From Clostridia bacterium (GTDB lineage: Bacteria; Bacillota; Clostridia; Christensenellales; Pumilibacteraceae): a stretch of DNA of 64,000 nt. Position numbers and translations under genes: made by a program. Below the pieces are notes generated by a model. That model did no database searches. It saw nothing but the letters and a program-made list of their open reading frames with translations, and was not told the origin of the DNA. The stretch is from NCBI GenBank assembly GCA_022793815.1, contig JAAWDP010000011.1, positions 25,457 to 89,456 of the forward strand. Direction: 5' to 3'. Below are positions 32,455 to 40,004 of the stretch, piece after piece (the first letter of the stretch is position 1; every line of letters begins with the position of its first letter).

Positions 32455-33243
32455 ATGCAATATAAACTCGGACTTATCGGAGAAAACATTTCCTATACAC
32501 TTTCGCCGCTCGTGCATAACGCGATTTTCCGCTACTGCGGCATAGACGCGACTTTCGAGGTTTTCGATGTGCCGCACGGCGATTTCGTAAAAACGGCGGA
32601 ATATCTCAAAAAAAATCTCGACGGTTTCAATGTGACAAAACCGTATAAGACAGAAATAATACCTCTGCTCGACGCCGACGAAAGCGGCTGCGGCGCGGTC
32701 AATACGGTCAAATGCGGAGATAAGGCTGTCGGCTACAACACCGACGGATTCGGCTTTATCAAAAGCTTCACCGAAAATCTACCGCCGCACTGCGGACGCA
32801 AAGTGCTCATTCTCGGCGCAGGCGGCGCGGCGCGCGAAGTGGTGAAAGGTCTTAAAGAAAGCGGTTTCGACGTTTACGTGCATAACCGCACCCGGTCCAA
32901 ACGCGACGCAATTGTCGCCGACTTCGGCGTCAAACCCTTTGTCGGCGAAATCACGGATACCGTGGTAAACTGTACGTCTTTCGGACTCCGCGACGGCGAA
33001 AACCCTGCGGCATTTCTGCCGTTTTTCCCCAAGTATGCGTTCGACCTCATATACAATCCGCGCGAAACCGACTTTCTCAAATGGGCGAAAAGCGGCGGTG
33101 CGGTGATTGGAAACGGCACGGATTTGCTGATATATCAGGCGGTTAAAAGCGACTCGATTATTCTCGGTCTGAAATTCACGGAAGTCGATTACGAAAACAT
33201 ACGGACGGATATAGAAGAACTTTTGTATAAAAAGGAAAGGTGA
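32455..33243 (+). CDS. aroE: Shikimate dehydrogenase
   Basis: Reduces 3-dehydroshikimate to shikimate with NADPH. The 262 residues have the substrate site ISYTLSPLVHN (about 12-22), NVTKPYK (about 59-65, catalytic Lys), NTDGFGF, and the nucleotide loop GAGGAAREV near 120. It lies 18 bp after aroA with GGGAG upstream of the ATG. Confidence 0.95.
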   Translation: MQYKLGLIGENISYTLSPLVHNAIFRYCGIDATFEVFDVPHGDFVKTAEYLKKNLDGFNVTKPYKTEIIPLLDADESGCGAVNTVKCGDKAVGYNTDGFGFIKSFTENLPPHCGRKVLILGAGGAAREVVKGLKESGFDVYVHNRTRSKRDAIVADFGVKPFVGEITDTVVNCTSFGLRDGENPAAFLPFFPKYAFDLIYNPRETDFLKWAKSGGAVIGNGTDLLIYQAVKSDSIILGLKFTEVDYENIRTDIEELLYKKER

Positions 33244-33248
33244 CAAAA

Positions 33249-33668
33249 ATGAAAGTATTGGTCATAAACGGAGTCAATCTCAACAGACTCGGCTCGCGCT
33301 CGGAAGAGTACGGAAACGTAACGCTTGCCGATATACGGAGCGAAACCGCCGAACTCGGCAAAAAGCTCAAAGCAGACGTCGAATTTTTTACGTCCAACCA
33401 CGAGGGCGAAATAGTCGAGGCAATCCAAAACACCGACGCCGACGGCATAATAATCAACGCAGGCGCGTATACGCATTACAGCCTCGCGATAGCCGACGCG
33501 CTCAAAGACAAGACCTGCCGCAAGATAGAAGTGCATCTTACCAATATTTACGCGCGCGAACAGTTCCGCCGCACTTCCGTGCTTTCACCTTGCGTGGACG
33601 GGGTTATAGCGGGTTTCGGAAAAAACGTCTACCTGCTCGCGCTTACGGAGATTAGCCGCAATGGATAA
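33249..33668 (+). CDS. aroQ: 3-dehydroquinate dehydratase, type II
   Basis: Dehydrates 3-dehydroquinate. The 139 residues contain VINGVNLNRLGSR (5-17), the SNHEGEIVE segment, NAGAYTHYS (about 75-83) and VHLTNIYAREQFR (about 98-110). The ATG at 33249 is preferred over the GTG at 33240 because it has GGAAAGG upstream and the family N terminus. It overlaps aroK by 8 bp. Confidence 0.95.
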   Translation: MKVLVINGVNLNRLGSRSEEYGNVTLADIRSETAELGKKLKADVEFFTSNHEGEIVEAIQNTDADGIIINAGAYTHYSLAIADALKDKTCRKIEVHLTNIYAREQFRRTSVLSPCVDGVIAGFGKNVYLLALTEISRNG

Positions 33669-34158
33669 AAATATCATTCTCATCGGCATGCCGGGTACAT
33701 ATAAAAGCAGCGCGGGCAAACTCGCCGCAAAAAAAGCCGATATGCTGTTTTACGACAGCGACGCGCTTTTCACCGAACGCTTCGGCTCGGTTTCCGATTT
33801 TTTCGCACGCTACGGGGAAGACCTTTTCAGAATAGAAGAGGGCAAAATCCTCTACGAACTTTCGCTTAAAAAGGGCGCGGTAATAGCCACGGGCGGCGGA
33901 GCCGTGCTCAATCCCGTGTGCATGGGCGCGCTGAAAAAAAGCGGCACCGTGATAGAACTGACCGCAACCGACGAAACGCTTATGCAGCGGCTTTCGGAAG
34001 ATAAATCCCGTCCGCTCATAAAAGGCGACACTCAAAAGTCGATAGCCGCCCTTCGTCTTGCGCGCGCCGACCTCTACCTAAGATACGCGGATAAACGCGT
34101 ATGCACGGACAATCTGACTTCCGCCGCCGTCGCCGACCTTATCTGCAAAACAATATAG
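33661..34158 (+). CDS. aroK: Shikimate kinase
   Basis: Phosphorylates shikimate at the 3-hydroxyl with ATP. The 165 residues keep the adenylate-kinase-like plan: P-loop at 9-17, YDSDALFTERFG with the substrate-binding Asp, GGGAVLN near 79-85, and a basic LIKGD lid. The P-loop reads GMPGTYKSS, with Tyr where GxxxxGK[ST] requires Gly; Lys15 and Ser16 are kept. Last gene of the aro operon. Confidence 0.92.
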   Translation: MDKNIILIGMPGTYKSSAGKLAAKKADMLFYDSDALFTERFGSVSDFFARYGEDLFRIEEGKILYELSLKKGAVIATGGGAVLNPVCMGALKKSGTVIELTATDETLMQRLSEDKSRPLIKGDTQKSIAALRLARADLYLRYADKRVCTDNLTSAAVADLICKTI

Positions 34159-34202
34159 ACCGATTTTTCTCGCCCGACGGTTTGTTATTTGACTATTTAT
34201 AC

Positions 34203-34430
34203 TGTCATTCCGAGCGCAGTCGAGGAATCTACACCTTAGAAAAAAATTTCTGTCCTCAGCCGAGCGCGAAGCGCGAACGTCACGAGCCGCAGGCGAGTAT
34301 TCCGAGCGCAGCGGAGGAATCTACACCTTAGAAAAAAAATTTCTGTCCTCAGCCGAGCGCGAAGCGCGAACGCCACGAGCCGCAGGCGAGTATTCCGAGC
34401 GCAGCGGAGGAATCTACACCTTAGACAAAT
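34203..34430. repeat. Tandem 92-93 bp intergenic repeat
   Basis: Two full units and a partial third. Each unit begins ATTCCGAGCGCAG (34207, 34299, 34392), then GAGGAATCTACACCTTAGA, an A-run, TCTGTCCTCAGCC, GAGCGCGAAGCGCGAACG and CACGAGCCGCAGGCGAGT. The same words occur singly at 6447-6475, 39724-39800 and 45400-45438. The last copy runs into the 3' end of the 34414-34794 gene. Confidence 0.88.
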
Positions 34431-34794
34431 CATCCTTTTTCTTTTCCTTGTATATTCTATAATAGGGCGGCTGGGTTTCGGATAAACAGTAACTGTTTTC
34501 TACGGGCAGGGCAACAGGCTCGACGTAAAACTCGTCCTTTACAATCTTGCGTATGATTTCTTCGTAATCCAACATAACGCCGAGCTTGGATTCGAACTCG
34601 CGTACATACGCCCACATAACCTCGATAAGCGAGCATAATGTTTCATACTGCCGCGCATGATATTCGTCCATTTCGGTATATGTAAGTTCCAGAAAAATAT
34701 CCTGGAACAAGTCACCGACCGCTTCGAGGTTCTTGAAATCGAATATCAAATCCGTCACAAACTCTCTCATATCTCTCTTATATACAGTTTTCAT
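34414..34794 (-). CDS. Module C small protein, unknown
   Basis: A 126-residue soluble, largely helical acidic protein with GGAGGAAG upstream of its ATG. No family recognised. Residues 1-90 look like a helical bundle (FVTDLIFDFKNLEAVGDLFQDIFLEL, then YETLCSLIEVMWAYVREFESKLG); the last 35 residues are Tyr/Pro/Lys-rich and their codons overlap the tandem repeat, so the C terminus may be repeat-derived. It sits behind an operator array like those of modules A and B, but no XRE gene is adjacent and I see no clear sequence match to the other small proteins. Confidence 0.65.
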   Translation of the reverse strand: MKTVYKRDMREFVTDLIFDFKNLEAVGDLFQDIFLELTYTEMDEYHARQYETLCSLIEVMWAYVREFESKLGVMLDYEEIIRKIVKDEFYVEPVALPVENSYCLSETQPPYYRIYKEKKKDDLSKV

Positions 34795-34808
34795 TTCTTA
34801 TCTTCCTC

Positions 34809-34893
34809 CATGTAGCGATATGATACTATTATAGCAATCGCTACATGAAATGTCTGCAAAAGTAGCAGAATACTACTTTTTTGTTGATACAAT
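34809..34893. promoter_or_regulatory. Module C operator array and promoter
   Basis: Inverted arms CATGTAGCGAT (34809-34819) and ATCGCTACATG (34837-34847) flank a minus -10 TATAAT (34833-34828; -35 CAGACA at 34856-34851, 17 bp). A third site AGTAGCAGAATACTACT is at 34861-34877. A plus-strand TACAAT (34888-34893) sits where the XRE -10 lies in modules A and B, but points into a terminator instead of a gene. Confidence 0.6.
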
Positions 34894-34895
34894 AA

Positions 34896-34929
34896 AAAAG
34901 CGGCTGTTTTCAAGACAGCCGTTTTTTTT
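34896..34929. terminator. Bidirectional intrinsic terminator at the end of the arg operon
   Basis: CGGCTGT (34901-34907) and ACAGCCG (34915-34921) with A and T runs outside; it overlaps the final codons of the GNAT gene. Confidence 0.85.
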
Positions 34930-35443
34930 ATAATTTCATTGCCTCGCTTAAATCGTACTTTTCGTCGGGCTTTAATTCTTTTACGAACAGGGCGCGTATA
35001 TATCCCTTGTCGAAACATGTCGAATGAACGAAAAACTGTTTGCCGTAGTAATAGCGCGCCAGCTTGTAATAGCGCGAGTTCGTGTGCAGCGCGACGGCTT
35101 TGAAACCCTCCTGCGTGCATTCGTCTATCACTTTCGCCAAAAGCCCCGAACCTACGCCCGTGTTGCCAATCAGCGGCGATACGCCGAAACGGTAAACATA
35201 GGCAAGTTCGCCCGTCAGTTTTTTCAGCCTTATTGCTCCGACCAAACGCCCGTCTTCTTCCGCCACGTAAACGACGTGCTTTTCGATGTCGCGGATAACG
35301 TCGTCGGCGCTTTCGTTAAGCGCGGCAACGGGCTGCTGCGAGGGCAGTTCGCTGCTGTACAGCATAAACGCCGCTTTCGTCACGGCAAGTATTTTGTCCG
35401 CATCCTTTTTTTCGGCGCGCCTTATTTTTAAGCCGCACCCCAT
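34928..35443 (-). CDS. GNAT-family acetyltransferase closing the arg operon
   Basis: A 171-residue GNAT enzyme. The acetyl-CoA loop is RFGVSPLIGNTGVGSGLL (about 91-108), preceded by the beta-strand VGAIRLKKLTGELAYVY; the C-terminal part has RYYKLARYYYGKQFFVHST. Its ATG is one base past the argF stop, so the two are coupled. The operon has argC, B, D and F but no argJ or argA. Short GNAT proteins of about 170 residues can act as N-acetylglutamate synthases in some bacteria (Mycobacterium Rv2747 type), so this gene is a candidate; the real substrate is unproven. Confidence 0.85.
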   Translation of the reverse strand: MGCGLKIRRAEKKDADKILAVTKAAFMLYSSELPSQQPVAALNESADDVIRDIEKHVVYVAEEDGRLVGAIRLKKLTGELAYVYRFGVSPLIGNTGVGSGLLAKVIDECTQEGFKAVALHTNSRYYKLARYYYGKQFFVHSTCFDKGYIRALFVKELKPDEKYDLSEAMKL

Positions 35444-35444
35444 A

Positions 35445-36386
35445 CTATCTGATTAACAGCGACATGACTGCTTTCTGTGCATGAAGCCTGTTTTCGGCTT
35501 GCTCGAATATTACCGAGCGCGGCGAGTCAATCACATCCGCCGTAACTTCTTCGCCGCGGTGGGCAGGCAGACAGTGCATGAAAACGGCGTCCTTTGCGGC
35601 AAGAGCCATGACGCTTTCGTTTACCTGATAGGGCATAAGCGCGGCTTTCTTTTTCTTGTCCGCATCCTGACCCATGGAGAAAAATACGTCGGTGTAAATA
35701 ACGTCGGCGTCCTTTGCCGCTTCGTTTATGTCGGCGGTTACCGTGCACTCGCCGAACTTCTTTGCTTCCGCGGCAATGTCCTCGCTCGGAGTAAATCCTT
35801 TCGGCGAGCATATACATACTTTCATGCCGACTTTCGCACAGCCCAGCATAAGCGAATTTGCCATGTTGTTGCCGTCGCCGAAGTACGCCAGTTTAAGCCC
35901 TTCCAGCCGTCCGTAATGCTCGTAAACCGTCATTAAATCGGCAAGCACTTGGCACGGGTGGAAGTCGTCGGTCAGTCCGTTTATAATAGGGATAGACCCG
36001 TAAAGAGCCAGCTCGTCGAGGTCGGACTGCTTGAACGTGCGAATCATTATTGCGTCTATGCCGTAACGCTGCAACACTTTCACGGTGTCGTGTATCGTTT
36101 CGCCGCGTCCGAGCTGAATGTCCGCGCTCGATAAGAACATGGGAGTGCCGCCCAATTGACGGACGCCCTGTTCGAACGATACGCGCGTGCGCGTGCTGGA
36201 TTTGGCGAAAATCAAAGCAACCGTTTTGCCTTTGAGGTGCTTTTGTTTTTTGCCCTTGCGGTTGAGATTTTTAAGCAGAGCCGCGCGGTGCAGTATTTCG
36301 AAAATCTCGCTCGACGAATAGTCGCGCAGTGTCAGAAGATGTTTGTTGTTTATTTTGCCCTTGGGCTTGTACTGTGAAATATCCAT
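35445..36386 (-). CDS. argF: Ornithine carbamoyltransferase
   Basis: Makes citrulline from ornithine and carbamoyl phosphate. The 313 residues contain KSSTRTRVSFE (about 61-71, carbamoyl-phosphate site), the HPCQVLADLMT segment and MHCLPAHRGEEV (about 270-281, ornithine site with catalytic Cys). Typical length. It lies 67 bp after argD. argG and argH are not in the window. Confidence 0.95.
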   Translation of the reverse strand: MDISQYKPKGKINNKHLLTLRDYSSSEIFEILHRAALLKNLNRKGKKQKHLKGKTVALIFAKSSTRTRVSFEQGVRQLGGTPMFLSSADIQLGRGETIHDTVKVLQRYGIDAIMIRTFKQSDLDELALYGSIPIINGLTDDFHPCQVLADLMTVYEHYGRLEGLKLAYFGDGNNMANSLMLGCAKVGMKVCICSPKGFTPSEDIAAEAKKFGECTVTADINEAAKDADVIYTDVFFSMGQDADKKKKAALMPYQVNESVMALAAKDAVFMHCLPAHRGEEVTADVIDSPRSVIFEQAENRLHAQKAVMSLLIR

Positions 36387-36453
36387 AAAAGTAGTATACC
36401 ATTAAACCGATTAAATAGCAAACGAAATAGGGCGGCAATTGCGCGCGAAACAC

Positions 36454-37650
36454 TCAAATATTGGTCGCGGAAAAGATTTTCGCAAGCGCCGCGGACATCA
36501 GGTCGATTTCTTTCGGCGTAATCGTCAGCGGCGGTATGAATCTCAACGTATTGTGTCCTGCCGCAGCAATCAGAAAACCCTCGCTTCTCATGCGTCCGAC
36601 AACCGACGCGGCAGGCAGTTTTTCGTCGAGCTGCAGTCCGAAAATAAGCCCTTTTCCGCGCACGTCCTTCACGAATTTGTACTTGCGGAGCTCCATAAGC
36701 CTGTCTTTCAGCCTGCGCCCCGCGCGCTCGATTGCGTCCGAAAACTCGGGCGAGGTCACTTTATTTATAACCGCGTTCGCCGCCGCGCAAGCCAGCGGAT
36801 TGCCGCCGAACGTCGAGCCGTGGTCGCCGGGCTTGAAAGTTTCCGCAACGTCGCCGTTTGCCAGCGTCGCGCCTATCGGAACGCCGCCCGCAAGCCCCTT
36901 CGCCAGCGTAACAATGTCGGGCGAAATGCCGTAATGCTCGAAACAGAAGAACTTGCCCGTGCGCATGACCCCCGTTTGCACTTCGTCGAGAATGAGCAGC
37001 GTACCCGTCTGTTTGCACAGCGCGTACACGTTCACGAGATAGTCGTAGCTCGCGGGCGTAACTCCGCTTTCGCCTTGCAGCGGTTCCAGCATTATCGCTC
37101 CCACGTCGTCCGTGAGCGCGGCTTTCAGCGCGGCGAAATCGTTGTACGGCACATGCTTGAATCCGGGCGTGAGCGGCGCGTAGGGCTTCGAGTATTTTTC
37201 CTGTCCCGTCGCGGTAGCGGTCGTCAGCGTGCGCCCGTGGAACGATTCTTCCGCGCACAGCACGGTGCTTTTGTTTTCACCCCTGTCGTATCTGTACTTG
37301 CGCGCAAGCTTTATCGCACATTCGTTGGCTTCCGCGCCGCTGTTAGAAAAGAACACGCGCGAAAACCCCGTGCCCGACGTCAGCGTTTCGCATAAAACCG
37401 TTTGCGGTTCGTTGTAATACAGATTGGAAACGTGAATCAGTTTTTCCGCCTGCGCGGCAATCGCGCCTACCAAATCGGGGTCGCCGTAGCCTAAGCAGTT
37501 CACGGCGATGCCTGCGGTGAAATCCGTGTACTCGTTCCCGAAACTGTCGTAAAGTTTGTTGCCTTTGCCGTGAGTGAAACATACGTTCGCGCGGTTGAAA
37601 ACGCTCATATAATGTTCGCTGTCCGTCTGTCTGATTTTTTCGAAATCCAT
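36454..37650 (-). CDS. argD: Acetylornithine aminotransferase
   Basis: PLP-dependent transfer of an amino group to N-acetylglutamate semialdehyde. From the ATG at 37650 (GAGGAC upstream) the protein has 398 residues; the frame upstream is not family-like and runs into argB. Features: NSGAEANECAIKLARK near 100, LILDEVQTGVMRTG, and the PLP lysine in TLAKGLAGGVPIGA. It begins 11 bp after the argB stop. Confidence 0.95.
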   Translation of the reverse strand: MDFEKIRQTDSEHYMSVFNRANVCFTHGKGNKLYDSFGNEYTDFTAGIAVNCLGYGDPDLVGAIAAQAEKLIHVSNLYYNEPQTVLCETLTSGTGFSRVFFSNSGAEANECAIKLARKYRYDRGENKSTVLCAEESFHGRTLTTATATGQEKYSKPYAPLTPGFKHVPYNDFAALKAALTDDVGAIMLEPLQGESGVTPASYDYLVNVYALCKQTGTLLILDEVQTGVMRTGKFFCFEHYGISPDIVTLAKGLAGGVPIGATLANGDVAETFKPGDHGSTFGGNPLACAAANAVINKVTSPEFSDAIERAGRRLKDRLMELRKYKFVKDVRGKGLIFGLQLDEKLPAASVVGRMRSEGFLIAAAGHNTLRFIPPLTITPKEIDLMSAALAKIFSATNI

Positions 37651-37661
37651 GTCCGTCCTCT

Positions 37662-38558
37662 TTATTTCGCTTTCGTCCGCGTCTTTTTCGCCGTGACCAT
37701 CGTGCCTATGCCGCTGTCGGTAAACAGTTCCAAAAGTATGGAGTGGGGGATTGTGCCGTTTACAATCTGTACGCTTTTCACGCCGCATTCTATGGCGCGT
37801 ATGCAGCTTTTCGCTTTGGGTATCATACCGCCGCTTATTTCGCCGCTTGCAATCATTTTTTCCATTTCGGCAACGCTTATTTTCGAAATCAGCGTCGACG
37901 GGTCGTTTTCCTTGCGGCGTATTCCGTCAGTGTCCGTAAGATAAATAAGCTTTTCCGCATTCATCGCGCCGCCTATCGCGCCTGCCGCCGTGTCCGCGTT
38001 CACGTTGTACGAATTGCCGTTCCCGTCCGTGCCTATGGACGATATGACGGGTATATAGTCCGCGCACAGCGTGCTCAAAAGTTTGCTGTTTATTTCGGTT
38101 ATTTCGCCGACGTAACCGAGGTCGTCGCCGTTTTCCGGCGTATACTTTTTCACGCGTATCAAATCGGCGTCCTTTCCGCAAAGCCCCACGGCTTTTACGC
38201 CCAAAGTGTTCAGCAACGACACCGCATTTTTATTGACTTTTCCGGCTAAAACCATTTGCACTATTTCCATGGTCTTTTCGTCGGTGACTCTCAGTCCCGA
38301 GCAAAACCGCGGTTCTATGTGCATACGCGACAGCATGGAGTTTATTTCGGGTCCGCCGCCGTGCACGAGTATGGGATTTACGCCCACTATTTTCAGCGCG
38401 GCTACGTCCTGCATGACCGTGCGCACCGTGCTTTCGTCGTTCATAGCATTGCCGCCGTATTTTATTACTATCGTTTTCGAGGAAAACGCGCTTATATACG
38501 GCAGCGCTTCCACAAGTATATTCGCGCGCTCTATTATTTCATGCATATTATACGTCAT
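37662..38558 (-). CDS. argB: Acetylglutamate kinase
   Basis: Phosphorylates N-acetylglutamate, usually the arginine-controlled step. The 298 residues include IKYGGNAM (about 28-35), LVHGGGPEIN (about 63-72) and the NVNADTAAGAIGGAMNAEKLIYLTD segment. TAAGGAG precedes the ATG. The N-terminal helix (about 3-22) required for arginine-sensitive hexamers seems present, so feedback inhibition is plausible. It lies 11 bp after argC. Confidence 0.95.
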   Translation of the reverse strand: MTYNMHEIIERANILVEALPYISAFSSKTIVIKYGGNAMNDESTVRTVMQDVAALKIVGVNPILVHGGGPEINSMLSRMHIEPRFCSGLRVTDEKTMEIVQMVLAGKVNKNAVSLLNTLGVKAVGLCGKDADLIRVKKYTPENGDDLGYVGEITEINSKLLSTLCADYIPVISSIGTDGNGNSYNVNADTAAGAIGGAMNAEKLIYLTDTDGIRRKENDPSTLISKISVAEMEKMIASGEISGGMIPKAKSCIRAIECGVKSVQIVNGTIPHSILLELFTDSGIGTMVTAKKTRTKAK

Positions 38559-38569
38559 TGTTATGCTCC

Positions 38570-39613
38570 TTATAACTGTTCGCCGATAAGCGGCAGACCC
38601 GCGGTTTCGTCCAAACCCAGCATTATATTCATGTTCTGCACTGCCTGGCCGCTCGCGCCCTTTATGAGATTGTCTATTACCGAAACTATCTTAATCAGCG
38701 AATTTTCTTTGTCGATAACCGCGCCTATAAGACAGCGATTGCTTCCGCGCACATGCTTGGTTTCGGGCAGAGCCTCTGCCGTGAACCCGACAAACTTTTC
38801 GCCCGAATAATACTTTTTGTAAGCGGCTTCGATACGCGCATAATTTTCGGTGTTTGCGCGCGCGTAAATCGTCTGCAAAATACCGCGCTTGACGGGCAGA
38901 AGGTGGGGAGTGAACGACAGCGATTTAATGCCCAGTTTTTCCGTCATTTCGCTTGTGTGTCGGTGTCCGACGGGCGAATAGGTTTTGAAGTTTTCATCCG
39001 CTTCGCAGAACGAATACGTGGTGTCGCTTTTGCGTCCTGCGCCCGTAATTCCGCTTTTGCCGTCGACTATTATGCCCTCGCTCTGTACGACCCCTTCGCG
39101 TATGAGCGGATACAGCGCAAGTATGGCGGCTGTCGTATAGCACCCGGGATTGCCCACTATGTCGGCTTTTCTTATCTTTTCGCGGTTCAGTTCGCACAGC
39201 CCGTACACGGCTTTTTCGTTTAAGTCCGCTCTCGGGTGCGACACTTTATACGTACTTTCGTAAAGCGCGAGCGAGTCGTAGCGAAAGTCCGCGGACAGGT
39301 CGATAAGTTTCACGCCGCTGTCGTAAAGACTTCCGCCCAAAGCCGCGCCTACGGTGTGGGGCAGAGCCGTGAAAGCAACGTCCGCGCTTTTGATAATGCC
39401 GTCGCCGCAGCCGCGGAAAACCTCGCCGCCGAAGTAAGGTTCGAGCGTCGGATACAAAGTCGTAATCTTTTCGCCCTCGTTCGAACGCGACGCGGCAATC
39501 ACTCTCTCCACGCTCGGGTGACGGGCAAGCAGTTTCAAAAGTTCATATCCCGTATACCCGTTCGCACCGACCACCGCGGCGGTAATTTTTTTTCCGTTAT
39601 TTTTTTTATCCAT
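38570..39613 (-). CDS. argC: N-acetyl-gamma-glutamyl-phosphate reductase
   Basis: NADPH-dependent reduction to the semialdehyde. The 347 residues begin with the Rossmann segment VVGANGYTGYELLKLLARHP and contain the catalytic GNPGCYTTAA (about 145-154) and HLLPVKRGI near 237-245. First gene of the operon; its leader of about 195 nt carries a repeat copy. Ordinary clostridial operons have argJ next; here argB follows directly. Confidence 0.96.
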   Translation of the reverse strand: MDKKNNGKKITAAVVGANGYTGYELLKLLARHPSVERVIAASRSNEGEKITTLYPTLEPYFGGEVFRGCGDGIIKSADVAFTALPHTVGAALGGSLYDSGVKLIDLSADFRYDSLALYESTYKVSHPRADLNEKAVYGLCELNREKIRKADIVGNPGCYTTAAILALYPLIREGVVQSEGIIVDGKSGITGAGRKSDTTYSFCEADENFKTYSPVGHRHTSEMTEKLGIKSLSFTPHLLPVKRGILQTIYARANTENYARIEAAYKKYYSGEKFVGFTAEALPETKHVRGSNRCLIGAVIDKENSLIKIVSVIDNLIKGASGQAVQNMNIMLGLDETAGLPLIGEQL

Positions 39614-39723
39614 AATAAAATCCTTTCCGTATTATTTCCAAGCCGTTGTCTGTCCTTTCGCCGCTTTTCCTCGTCAATCATACTTTTTCTTTTTTGTCCT
39701 TCCGACTTTTTTCTTTGTCATCG

Positions 39724-39800
39724 GCCGAGCGCGAAGCGCGAACTTTCGCGACCGCAGGCGAGTATTCCGAGCGCAGTTGAGAAATCTCATCCTTATAAAA
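39724..39800. repeat. Repeat copy in the argC leader
   Basis: Shares CCGAGCGCGAAGCGCGAAC, CGCAGGCGAGTATTCCGAGC and AATCTCATCCTTATAAAA with the copies at 34203-34430 and 45400-45438. It would lie within the transcribed leader of the arg operon. Confidence 0.82.
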
Positions 39801-39815
39801 AAGCCCCTCTTTTTA

Positions 39816-39844
39816 AGTATACATCATTATGAATATTTATGCAA
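39816..39844 (-). promoter_or_regulatory. arg operon promoter with an ARG-box-like operator
   Basis: On the minus strand: TTGCAT (39844-39839), 17-bp spacer, TATACT (39821-39816). The spacer and -35 contain TGAATATTTATGCA (39830-39843), one base from the ArgR consensus TGAATWWWWATTCA. Repression by an ArgR protein with arginine would follow; argR itself is outside the window. Confidence 0.75.
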
Positions 39845-39933
39845 GCAAAAAAGCGTACAAACCTGCAAAAAACGCTCATGCGCCGCATATATTTAAAAGG
39901 GCGCAAAATTTTGTCCAACTTACCGAAAAACAG

Positions 39934-39962
39934 TTGAAAAATAAGCCGACCTGTGATATAAT
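39934..39962 (+). promoter_or_regulatory. Sigma-A promoter of the zinc-ribbon membrane protein
   Basis: TTGAAA (39934-39939), 17-bp spacer, TATAAT (39957-39962), 43 bp upstream of the start codon at 40005. Confidence 0.82.
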
Positions 39963-40004
39963 GAGCGCGTACAGTGCTACCGAGAAAGAAAGGGAGATTT
40001 TCAA

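Larger units (their letters stand above)
39614..40004. other. Divergent intergenic region between argC and the zinc-ribbon gene
   Basis: About 390 bp with no gene. From left to right: the argC leader (39614-39810) with an embedded repeat copy, the argC promoter with an ARG-box-like site, a stretch of AT-rich sequence, and the rightward promoter of the 40005 gene. Nothing else was recognised. Confidence 0.8.

Noticed and set aside
34203..34430. Possible CRISPR-like array because of regularly spaced identical words
   Set aside because: The repeat unit is a single 92-93 bp tandem sequence without unique spacers, and no cas genes are present.
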